Positions 7,370 to 13,445 of a DNA stretch of 16,391 bases are shown piece after piece. Position numbers and translations under genes: made by a program. The stretch spans positions 1 to 16,391 of the forward strand of contig DAOTWP010000034.1 of assembly GCA_034435675.1 (NCBI GenBank), read 5' to 3'. The DNA is from DAOTWP01 sp034435675 (GTDB lineage: Bacteria > Chloroflexota > Anaerolineae > Aggregatilineales > Phototrophicaceae). The notes below the pieces were generated by a model. It was given only the letters and a program-made list of their open reading frames with translations. It was not told where the DNA came from and searched no databases. Positions within the stretch are counted from its first letter, which is position 1; the number at the start of each line of letters is the position of its first letter.

Positions 7370-8092
7370 ATGTTGAAACAGCAATCCGATGGGCGCGCAG
7401 ATTTGCATGTGCACACGACTGCTAGCGATGGGCTGGCATCTGTGCAGACCTTGCTCGACTATGTCGCACGTCACCGGCAGCTAGATGTCATCGCTATCAC
7501 CGATCATGATACGCTGGATGCGTCATTATGGGCAGTTGAACAGCATGATGCCTACCCATTTGATATTGTTCCCGGCATGGAAGTCACCACGGCACAGGGA
7601 CATGTGCTGGCGCTCTGGGTCACCCAGCCAATCCCCCGCGATTTGTCGATTGCCGAGACCGCTGCTGCTATTCATGAGCAGGGCGGGGTCGCGGTGCTGG
7701 CGCATCCGTTTCACATTCAACTTGATTTTGTGCGCGCATACAATCACCTCTACCGGCGCAGACCGCAGATTTTGCTGGAATGGGGACTGGACGCTGTTGA
7801 AGCGCATAATGCGGCGGGGGTTGTGCCGTTGTGCAACTGGTATACGCGGCAGGTGTTTGGCGCTGTAGGTCTCGCTCAGCTTGGGAACAGTGATGCCCAT
7901 ACGCCTGGCGCTGTCGGCAGTGGCTGGACGCGGTTTGCGGGCAAAACCGCTGCTGATCTGCGCCGTGCCATCCAGACCAGGACAACGCAGTCACAGGGTG
8001 GTTTCTGGCATCCTGCCGAATATTTCCAGTTTGTCAAAGCGTGGCGTTCCGGCAGTCTTGGAATTGCAGAACCACGCCTTGAACGGTTGTAA
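7370..8092 (+). CDS. PHP-domain metal-dependent phosphoesterase
   Basis: A 240-aa protein of the polymerase-and-histidinol-phosphatase superfamily, closest in pattern to the YciV/TrpH group that hydrolyses phosphate esters such as 3',5'-nucleotide bisphosphates or RNA 5' ends. Metal-binding motifs appear in the expected order: DLHVHTTASDG (H13, H15, D20), ITDHDT (H46), GMEVT (E71), LAHPFH (H112), the VEAHN segment at 143-147, and GNSDAH (D175, H177). All usual ligand positions look filled, so it should be a working hydrolase, probably cytoplasmic. It is slightly shorter than YciV and lacks an obvious long insert. The substrate cannot be read from sequence. It is transcribed away from the peptidase gene and appears to be a single-gene unit. 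Confidence 0.85.
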   Translation: MLKQQSDGRADLHVHTTASDGLASVQTLLDYVARHRQLDVIAITDHDTLDASLWAVEQHDAYPFDIVPGMEVTTAQGHVLALWVTQPIPRDLSIAETAAAIHEQGGVAVLAHPFHIQLDFVRAYNHLYRRRPQILLEWGLDAVEAHNAAGVVPLCNWYTRQVFGAVGLAQLGNSDAHTPGAVGSGWTRFAGKTAADLRRAIQTRTTQSQGGFWHPAEYFQFVKAWRSGSLGIAEPRLERL

Positions 8093-8147
8093 CGCGCTGA
8101 GTGGCAGTGCGCTGCTATGCTGGCGCGAGCAAAGGCTTTGCCTTGCA

Positions 8148-8251
8148 GGGTCTATCCGAAACCTGGCACTGGCATCACCCCGGCGCAGTAGCGTTTACCT
8201 CAGGGCAGTAAACCATACACCCGGAAGGATAGACTCCGCACGGGTGTTTTT
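8148..8251 (+). ncRNA. Candidate structured RNA (ncRNA or 3' UTR element) ending in a terminator
   Basis: GGGTCTATCC (8148-8157) can pair with GGATAGACTC (8227-8236) over ten positions with one G-U pair. Inside lies GTTTAC/GTAAAC (8193-8198 with 8208-8213, nine-base loop). The 3' strand of the long stem falls within the loop of the terminator hairpin ACACCCG/CGGGTGT (8217-8223 with 8241-8247). The two stems could form a pseudoknot or exclude each other. No riboswitch, SRP, RNase P, tmRNA or other class I know was recognised, and no clear promoter precedes it. Base pairing of this length can arise by chance, so this remains a candidate. Confidence 0.3.
8217..8251 (+). terminator. Probable rho-independent terminator downstream of the PHP gene
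   Basis: ACACCCG (8217-8223) and CGGGTGT (8241-8247) form a 7-base stem followed by a T run (TTTT at 8248-8251). The 17-base loop is long for an intrinsic terminator. It lies 124 bases after the PHP stop codon. Confidence 0.55.
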
Positions 8252-8307
8252 GATTCGGTGCAGCAGATGATTAAGCGGTACATGCGGTAAATTGCAGTCG
8301 TTTCCGC

Positions 8308-8334
8308 GTAGGGACGGGTCTCAGACCCGCCCTA
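8308..8334. repeat. GC-rich palindrome, possible dispersed intergenic repeat
   Basis: GTAGGG-a-CGGGTCT, a central C, then AGACCCG-CCCTAC: a near-perfect inverted repeat with 13-base arms and one bulged A. It is not followed by a T run. Short palindromes beginning GTAGGG are typical of dispersed intergenic repeats in several bacterial groups; a second, less similar hairpin beginning GTAGGGG is at 10402. Confidence 0.45.
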
Positions 8335-8472
8335 CCTCCGACATTTTTAATTTGCTTGTACCTAGATGCTCTGTCAACTGCCGTGATTGCGGTTGGCGGT
8401 CACGCGCAAGCGTTGTTTGTGGCTTGAAAGATTAACGCTTCATACGAAACAATGCTTGTAAAATAAATTGAG

Positions 8473-8492
8473 AGGTATATCGTAATATATCT
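8473..8492. promoter_or_regulatory. AT-rich near-palindrome, operator- or promoter-like
   Basis: AGGTATAT-CGTA-ATATATCT has arms matching at seven of eight positions and is the most AT-rich spot in the gap before the PAS kinase gene. It contains possible -10 sequences (TATATC, TAATAT) but no well-spaced -35 box. Confidence 0.3.
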
Positions 8493-8627
8493 GAATGTGC
8501 GGAATCAATCTGGTCCAGGCAGCGCACGCCGCTGGTGTTTTACAATAGGACAATTACGGCTAAGCCACCAGCCGAACCAGATCCACCAACCTGTGCGCAT
8601 GGCTGTCTCAAACAGCGTTCATGGTGT

Positions 8628-8659
8628 CCCACTGCACAGTGGGCGAATTTCGCACTGTG
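8628..8659 (+). promoter_or_regulatory. Leader with two mutually exclusive hairpins before the PAS kinase gene
   Basis: CCCACTG-CA-CAGTGGG (8628-8643) can fold on itself, but its right arm CACAGTG (8635-8641) can instead pair with CACTGTG (8653-8659), helped by GCG/CGC inside. The segment lies 49 bases before the kinase ATG. Alternative folding could regulate expression, but no T run or sequestered ribosome binding site is evident. Confidence 0.3.
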
Positions 8660-8697
8660 ACTTAGGGTCAAGCTTGCCCACAATGAAGAAATTGCCC

Positions 8698-8702
8698 GGA
8701 GG
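8698..8702 (+). promoter_or_regulatory. Strong ribosome binding site for the PAS kinase
   Basis: GGAGG five bases before the ATG at 8708, a near-ideal Shine-Dalgarno sequence that fixes the start. Confidence 0.8.
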
Positions 8703-8707
8703 AGCAT

Positions 8708-9844
8708 ATGGCAATCGCAGGGACGCAGGTAGAAATTGGGATCAGTCGCTTGATACCAGACCGGCACTTCTGGATTGATTACTTTCAAAGTTCGTTACCG
8801 AAACCTGTGCTTGATACTGTGCCTGATTTCTTGCTCGTCCTGAATGCGGAGCGTGAGATCGTTTATGCCAGCCGGAAAACTTATGAGGTACTCAACCTGA
8901 CCCCGGAAATGCTGCAACGCGGCATTCGTCCCGGTAATGCGCTGGATTGTGCCAGTGTTGTCAGCGGTGAGAATGAATGCGGTGGCACCCCGTTCTGTGC
9001 TGTCTGTGGTGCCTACCGTGCAATCGTTTCCAGCCTGCAAGGCATGGAAGATGTCCAGGAATGCCGCATCCTGCGCCGGGATGGCAGCGCGCTGGATTTT
9101 CAGGTGTGGTCGAAACCGCTGGAAGTGCAGGGCACCCCCTTTAGTGTCGTCGCCTTTAAGGACATCAGCAGCGACAAGCGGCGGCGGGCACTGGAACGCA
9201 TCTTCTTTCATGACATTCTCAACACGGCTGGTGTGCTGACCGGCTTTGCCAACCTGCTTAAAGAGGCAGATGAAGCGGAGCGGGCACTGATTTATCACGA
9301 GCTTGAACAATTGTCGCGGCGTTTGGTCGATGAAATTCAATCTCAGAAGCGATTGTTAGAAGCAGAGATTGGCGATTTACAAGTACAGGTTCAGACTTTG
9401 CGTTCCCGAACCCTGCTTGCTGAGGTTGTCAGCGGATTTGAAGCGCTTGCTCAAAACCAGGGATGCAGGTTGATTCTGCATGACAGTGCGGAAGATGTCG
9501 AGTTTTTGTCGGATTCAACGCTGCTCTGGCGCATCCTGTCGAACCTGATCAAAAACGCGCTGGAAGCGAGCCACCCGGGGCAGGTTGTCACGGTCGCGTG
9601 CGGTCGGGTTGCGTCAGATGCGCTTGAATTTCAGGTACACAATGAAAGCTGCATGTCCCGCGACGTGCAGTTACAGGTGTTCAAGCGTTATTTTAGTACC
9701 AAAGATGTCGAACGGGGACTGGGAACCTACAGCGTCAAATTGCTGACTGAAAGGTATCTGAAAGGCAGCGTTGATTTTGTGTCTCAGCCTGGTCAGGGGA
9801 CAACGTTTTTTGCCCGCTATCCGCTGGAATACCCGCTCAGTTGA
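8708..9844 (+). CDS. Soluble PAS-domain sensor histidine kinase with a four-Cys motif
   Basis: A 378-aa cytoplasmic kinase without membrane segments. The PAS domain is about residues 30-155 and contains Cys81, Cys91, Cys97 and Cys100 (DCAS...ECGGTPFCAVCGA), which could bind a metal or iron-sulfur cluster or act as thiols. The phosphoacceptor is probably H168 in the helix IFFHDILNTAG, an H box unlike classic HisKA but seen in a distinct kinase subgroup. A coiled-coil-like helix follows (about 190-235). The HATPase domain has the N box ILSNLIKNALEAS (N279, N283); the usual DxGxG box is replaced by VHNES (310-314), then FKRYFSTKDVERGLGTYSVKLL provides the lid and G2 glycine region. The His is present and the fold looks complete, so activity is plausible. 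No response regulator is adjacent; methylglyoxal synthase follows on the same strand. Confidence 0.88.
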   Translation: MAIAGTQVEIGISRLIPDRHFWIDYFQSSLPKPVLDTVPDFLLVLNAEREIVYASRKTYEVLNLTPEMLQRGIRPGNALDCASVVSGENECGGTPFCAVCGAYRAIVSSLQGMEDVQECRILRRDGSALDFQVWSKPLEVQGTPFSVVAFKDISSDKRRRALERIFFHDILNTAGVLTGFANLLKEADEAERALIYHELEQLSRRLVDEIQSQKRLLEAEIGDLQVQVQTLRSRTLLAEVVSGFEALAQNQGCRLILHDSAEDVEFLSDSTLLWRILSNLIKNALEASHPGQVVTVACGRVASDALEFQVHNESCMSRDVQLQVFKRYFSTKDVERGLGTYSVKLLTERYLKGSVDFVSQPGQGTTFFARYPLEYPLS

Positions 9845-9859
9845 ATCTCTGGCGGATGT

Positions 9860-9901
9860 CCTGCCGCGCAGGTGGTTCCACCCTGTGAAACAGGCTATAC
9901 T
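9860..9901 (+). promoter_or_regulatory. Cluster of inverted repeats and possible -10 box before mgsA
   Basis: Three short inverted repeats follow one another closely: CCTGC-cgc-GCAGG (9860-9872), GGTGG-tt-CCACC (9871-9882) and CCTGT-gaa-ACAGG (9882-9894), then TATACT (9896-9901), a good -10 box. No matching -35 box is seen at the right distance, so an activator-dependent promoter or a weak intercistronic hairpin element is possible. None is followed by a T run, so this is not an obvious terminator of the kinase gene. Confidence 0.35.
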
Positions 9902-9947
9902 CTTTCGTTAGGGTCGTCCACCTGATACCCTGACTGCCTGACGGATT

Positions 9948-9952
9948 GAGGA
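9948..9952 (+). promoter_or_regulatory. Ribosome binding site deciding the mgsA start
   Basis: GAGGA lies five bases before the ATG at 9958. An in-frame TTG at 9946 overlaps this site and is therefore rejected as the start. Confidence 0.7.
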
Positions 9953-9957
9953 TAGCC

Positions 9958-10335
9958 ATGACCAACCCGAAAACTGTTGCCTTGATCGCGCATGATGGCA
10001 AAAAGGCAGATATGATTGCCTTTGTGCTGGCACACAAAGATGTGCTGTCGCATTATGAACTGATCGCGACCCAGACGACTGGCACATTAGTGATTGACAA
10101 AAGTGGGCTTCCGGTGACGTTGATGCTGTCAGGCCCACGCGGCGGCGATGCACAGATTGCGTCAAAGGTGGCAGAAGGCGATGTGGAAGCCGTATTCTTC
10201 TTCGTCGATCCACTGGACAAGCACCCACATGATCCGGATATTCAATCGCTGCTGCGCATCTGCAATGTCCACAATGTGCCGCTGGCGACCAACGCTGCCA
10301 CCGCCGCTTACATCATTTCCGCAAAAGCGCTCTGA
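9958..10335 (+). CDS. mgsA: Methylglyoxal synthase
   Basis: A 125-aa cytoplasmic enzyme converting dihydroxyacetone phosphate to methylglyoxal and phosphate, a bypass of lower glycolysis. Signature segments match the family: VALIAHDGKK (H12), TTGTL, LSGPRGGDAQ (D64, equivalent to the catalytic Asp71 of the E. coli enzyme), FFVDPLDKHPHDPD (D84, H91, D94, equivalent to E. coli D91, H98, D101), and VPLATNAATA. The numbering offset is a constant seven residues, so the core is colinear. It lacks about 20 C-terminal residues of the E. coli protein, which is common among shorter homologues. It follows the PAS kinase by 113 bases on the same strand and ends at a strong terminator. Identification is firm. 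Confidence 0.95.
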   Translation: MTNPKTVALIAHDGKKADMIAFVLAHKDVLSHYELIATQTTGTLVIDKSGLPVTLMLSGPRGGDAQIASKVAEGDVEAVFFFVDPLDKHPHDPDIQSLLRICNVHNVPLATNAATAAYIISAKAL

Positions 10336-10362
10336 ACGGCGCTGCCGGAGGGCAATATGCAG

Positions 10363-10394
10363 CAGGGGCAGATCATTCGGTCTGCCCCTGTTTT
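10363..10394 (+). terminator. Rho-independent terminator of mgsA
   Basis: CAGGGGCAGA (10363-10372) and TCTGCCCCTG (10381-10390) form a perfect ten-base stem with an eight-base loop, followed by TTTT. It begins 28 bases after the mgsA stop codon. Confidence 0.9.
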
Positions 10395-10401
10395 CGTGTT
10401 T

Positions 10402-10427
10402 GTAGGGGTACTTCAGCAGCGTACCCC
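10402..10427. repeat. Short hairpin between convergent mgsA and ppdK
   Basis: GGGGTAC (10405-10411) and GTACCCC (10421-10427) form a seven-base stem with a nine-base loop. On the minus strand it is the first hairpin after the ppdK stop, but no T run follows (TACAAACACG), so it is at best a weak terminator or a 3'-end stabiliser. The lead-in GTAGGGG resembles the palindrome at 8308. Confidence 0.4.
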
Positions 10428-10437
10428 GGTTCATAGC

Positions 10438-13206
10438 CTATTTGTCGTCTTTGGCCTTCTTGCCTTGTTCCTTAAGGGCGGCGTGTGCTGCGGCAAGACG
10501 CGCCACCGGCACACGGAACGGCGAGCAGCTCACATAGTTCAGCCCGGCGCGATGGCAGAAGTCAATACTCTTGGGATCGCCGCCGTGTTCACCGCAGATG
10601 CCGACTTCGAGGTCCGGGCGCACGCCGCGTCCTTTTTCGACGGCAACGCGCACCAGATAACCCACACCGTCTTCATCCAGCACCTGGAAGGGATTCTCTG
10701 GCAGCAGCCCGTGTTCCACGTAATGCAGCAGGAACTTGCCTTCGGCGTCGTCGCGGCTGATGCCGAACGTCGTCTGCGTCAGGTCATTGGTCCCGAACGA
10801 GAAGAACTCAGAGTATTCTGCCATCTGGTCAGCAGTGATTGCCGCGCGCGGCAGTTCGATCATCGTGCCAATCTTGTAATCAAGGTTGACACCGAACTGC
10901 TGCATCATTTCCTCGGCCACCCGTTCAATCAGTTCACGCAGCAGCTTGACTTCATTGGCGTGGCTGGTGACGGCGATCATCACTTCGGGATGCACATCTA
11001 CGCCTTCTGCAACCAGTTGGCAGGCGGCTTCAAACATGGCGCGTACCTGCATTTCGCTGATGCCGGGGCGGGTGATGCCCAGACGCACCCCGCGCAAGCC
11101 GAGCATCGGGTTGAATTCGCGCAAGCCTTCAACGGCGGTAATCAGTTCTTCGATGCGTGTCAGTTCCTTCGGGCGATCCCCGATCAGGCGCAGCCCGGCG
11201 GCTTTGAGTGCCAATTGTTCGTGATCGGGCATGAATTCGTGCAGCGGCGGGTCAAGCAGGCGGATAATGACCGGCAGTCCGTCCATTACCTTGAAGATGC
11301 CGTAGAAGTCGTCATGCTGGAACTGGCGCAGTTGTGCCAGATACCCGGCTTCTTCTTCGCTGTTCGGTTCCGCGAGGATCATCGCCTGTACGATGGGCAG
11401 GCGTTCATCCTGGAAGAACATGTGCTCTGTGCGGCACAAGCCGACCCCCTGGGCGCCGTAGTCACGAGCGCGACGGGCATCGTTGGGGTAGTCGGCGTTG
11501 GCATAAATCCCCAGACGGCGGAATTCGTCAGCCCAGCCGAGCAGCTTGCGCAGGTAATTCTCACGGGCGAAGTCGGGTTCAACACGGCTGATTTCACCAA
11601 CAAAGACCTCGCCGGTGCCGCCGTCAATCGAAATCGTATCGCCTTCGCGCACGATTGCATCACCGACCTTGAGGAAACGACCCTTCAGGTCAATATCGAG
11701 CATTTCCGCGCCGCACACGCAGGGCACACCAAACTGGCGTGCGACCACTGCTGCATGGCTGGTCGCGCCGCCGCGGCTGGTCAGAATGCCTTTGGATGCC
11801 AGCATCCCATGGACGTCGTCCGGTTTGGTTTCCGGGCGAACCATAATCACCTGACGACCGGCTTTGCCCCATTTTTCGGCGACATCGGCGTCGAAGGCGG
11901 CGATACCAACGGCTGCACCGGGCGAAGCATTCACGCCTTTGGCGATATTACGTTTTGCCTTGACTGCCAGTTCTTTGGCATCGGTGTCAAACTGCGGGTG
12001 CAGCAGTTGCAGCACATGTGCCGGGGTTACGCGCAGCACTGCCTCTTCGCGGCTGATCAGTCCTTCTTCCGCCATTTCGACAGCGATGCGGATGACCGAA
12101 CGCGCTGTGCGTTTGCCGTCACGGGTTTGCAGCATCCACAGCCGCGCGTTTTCGATGGTGAACTCAACGTCCTGCATTTCGCGGTAGTGTGTTTCGAGCT
12201 TGTTAGAGATATCGAGGAACTGTTTATAAACCTCGGGATTTTCGCGCTCAAGCTGGGCAATCGGCTGCGGGGTGCGGATGCCTGCCACGACATCTTCGCC
12301 CTGCGCGTTCATCAGGAAGTCGCCAAAGAGCTTCTTCTCGCCCGTCGAAGGGTTGCGCGTAAAGGCGACACCCGTGCCCGACGTGCTGCCCATATTGCCA
12401 AACACCATCGTCTGCACGTTCACAGCAGTGCCAAGGTCATGCGCGATCCCAGCGGCGTTGCGGTAATCCACCGCGCGCTTGCCATTCCACGACTTGAACA
12501 CTGCCTCGATGGCGAGTTCGAGCTGACGGTAGGGATCCTGCGGGAAGGCTTCGCCAACCGCCTCGGCGAAGCGTTTCTGGAATTCTTTGGTGACTACTTT
12601 CCAGTCGTCAGCGTTCAAATCAACGTCGGAATTTACGCCGCGCTGCTTCTTGACATCGGTCAGGTAGTGTTCAAAGACATCATCATCAATGCCCATCACC
12701 ACGCTGCCAAACATCTGCACGAGGCGGCGGTAGGAGTCATAGACAAAGCGGGCATCGCCGGTCAGCCCAACCATTGCTTCGGCGATAGCGTCATTCATGC
12801 CCAGATTCAGCACGGTGTCCATCATGCCGGGCATGGAGAACTTCGCGCCGGAACGCACCGACACCAGCAGCGGGCTTGCCGTCCCCCCAAACTTCTTGCC
12901 CGTTTGTTCTTCGATGGATGTGAGCGCTTCCAGCACCTGCTCCCACAGATATTCGGGGAAGTGCCCGCCAGAGGCAAGGTATGCGTTGCAGGCTTCGGTT
13001 GTGACGGTGAAACCGGGCGGAACCGGTACCCCTGCGCGGGTCATGTCGCCCAGTCCGGAGCCTTTGCCGCCCAGCAGCGCGCGCACTTTGTCCCAGGAAC
13101 CGCCCAACATGTCCTGCACACTGTCAATATCTTTGAAGCGGTAGACCCAGCGTTTGCCCTGCGGCGTATCGCTGGCTGCCGCCTTTGATTTTGTTGCCTG
13201 TGCCAT
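10438..13206 (-). CDS. ppdK: Pyruvate, phosphate dikinase
   Basis: A 922-aa cytoplasmic enzyme that interconverts ATP + pyruvate + phosphate and AMP + PEP + diphosphate. All domains are present: N-terminal ATP-grasp region (GGKGSGLGDM at 46-55, SVRSGAKFSMPGMMDTVLNLG at 116-136), the swivelling phosphohistidine domain (SRGGATSHAAVVARQFGVP, H484 as phosphocarrier, with T482 where the plant enzyme has its regulatory Thr), and the PEP/pyruvate barrel (GLCRTEHMF; C-terminal CGEHGGDP with the catalytic Cys; CSPFRVPVARLAAAHAAL). The start has AAGGA nine bases upstream. About 20 Lys/Ala-rich residues extend the N-terminus compared with typical 870-900-aa homologues. It is separated from the upstream flavoprotein gene by a terminator and a 239-base gap, so it is probably transcribed alone. 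It could run towards PEP (gluconeogenesis) or towards pyruvate (PPi-saving glycolysis). Confidence 0.97.
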   Translation of the reverse strand: MAQATKSKAAASDTPQGKRWVYRFKDIDSVQDMLGGSWDKVRALLGGKGSGLGDMTRAGVPVPPGFTVTTEACNAYLASGGHFPEYLWEQVLEALTSIEEQTGKKFGGTASPLLVSVRSGAKFSMPGMMDTVLNLGMNDAIAEAMVGLTGDARFVYDSYRRLVQMFGSVVMGIDDDVFEHYLTDVKKQRGVNSDVDLNADDWKVVTKEFQKRFAEAVGEAFPQDPYRQLELAIEAVFKSWNGKRAVDYRNAAGIAHDLGTAVNVQTMVFGNMGSTSGTGVAFTRNPSTGEKKLFGDFLMNAQGEDVVAGIRTPQPIAQLERENPEVYKQFLDISNKLETHYREMQDVEFTIENARLWMLQTRDGKRTARSVIRIAVEMAEEGLISREEAVLRVTPAHVLQLLHPQFDTDAKELAVKAKRNIAKGVNASPGAAVGIAAFDADVAEKWGKAGRQVIMVRPETKPDDVHGMLASKGILTSRGGATSHAAVVARQFGVPCVCGAEMLDIDLKGRFLKVGDAIVREGDTISIDGGTGEVFVGEISRVEPDFARENYLRKLLGWADEFRRLGIYANADYPNDARRARDYGAQGVGLCRTEHMFFQDERLPIVQAMILAEPNSEEEAGYLAQLRQFQHDDFYGIFKVMDGLPVIIRLLDPPLHEFMPDHEQLALKAAGLRLIGDRPKELTRIEELITAVEGLREFNPMLGLRGVRLGITRPGISEMQVRAMFEAACQLVAEGVDVHPEVMIAVTSHANEVKLLRELIERVAEEMMQQFGVNLDYKIGTMIELPRAAITADQMAEYSEFFSFGTNDLTQTTFGISRDDAEGKFLLHYVEHGLLPENPFQVLDEDGVGYLVRVAVEKGRGVRPDLEVGICGEHGGDPKSIDFCHRAGLNYVSCSPFRVPVARLAAAHAALKEQGKKAKDDK

Positions 13207-13328
13207 AGAAGTTTGTCCTTATGAATTGATCACTATGGTTGATGGTTCAGATGTATCCTACCCATTGTGCGTTTAGCCGGGATATTCGACTACTGACATC
13301 AGGCACATTCCACATCTGACACTTGTAA

Positions 13329-13351
13329 CGTTATCAGCCGGGCTGATAACG
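13329..13351. promoter_or_regulatory. 23-base palindrome upstream of ppdK, probable operator
   Basis: CGTTATCAGCC (13329-13339), a central G, then GGCTGATAACG (13341-13351): a perfect inverted repeat with eleven-base arms. It lies 123 bases upstream of the ppdK start and about 80 bases past the end of the preceding flavoprotein terminator. No T run flanks it on either strand, so a dimeric regulator binding site fits better than a terminator. Confidence 0.5.
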
Positions 13352-13394
13352 CCGTTGTAGAGCCGCTTTGTAGCTTGATAATGCGCAGCCCGCG

Positions 13395-13432
13395 CAAACA
13401 AACGGGGGCACAGCCGTCCATGTGTGCCCCCG
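13395..13432 (-). terminator. Rho-independent terminator of the DHODH-like gene
   Basis: On the minus strand CGGGGGCACA and TGTGCCCCCG (13432-13423 and 13412-13403) form a perfect ten-base stem with a ten-base loop, then TTTGTTTG. It begins 13 bases after the stop codon of the gene ending at 13446, and it separates that gene from ppdK. Confidence 0.9.
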
Positions 13433-13445
13433 GTAGGTCCTGTTT

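Larger units (their letters stand above)
8093..8707. other. 615-base intergenic region without a convincing gene
   Basis: Open frames here run into neighbouring genes out of phase, lack ribosome binding sites, and resemble no protein family. The region contains a possible structured RNA and terminator (8148-8251), a GC-rich palindrome (8308-8334), a weak hairpin (8382-8404, CGTGA/TCACG), an AT-rich near-palindrome (8473-8492), and hairpins just before the next gene (8628-8659). The rest is unremarkable. Confidence 0.7.

Noticed and set aside
8148..8251. Known riboswitch, SRP RNA, RNase P RNA or tmRNA
   Set aside because: I compared the sequence with the conserved blocks I remember for these classes (for example the SRP GGAAGG-AAGCAGCC apical loop and RNase P GAGGAAAGTCC) and found none.
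8497..8778. Small + strand open frame before the PAS kinase
   Set aside because: It overlaps the kinase start out of frame, lacks a ribosome binding site and resembles no family.
8540..8788. Small - strand open frame before the PAS kinase
   Set aside because: It overlaps the kinase gene on the opposite strand, has no recognisable domain and no supporting signals.
10357..13188. 943-codon open frame antisense to ppdK
   Set aside because: It is a shadow of ppdK: almost wholly within that gene on the other strand, rich in His, Gln and Arg as expected from the complementary reading of a GC-rich gene, and without a recognisable domain. Its beginning also overlaps the mgsA terminator.
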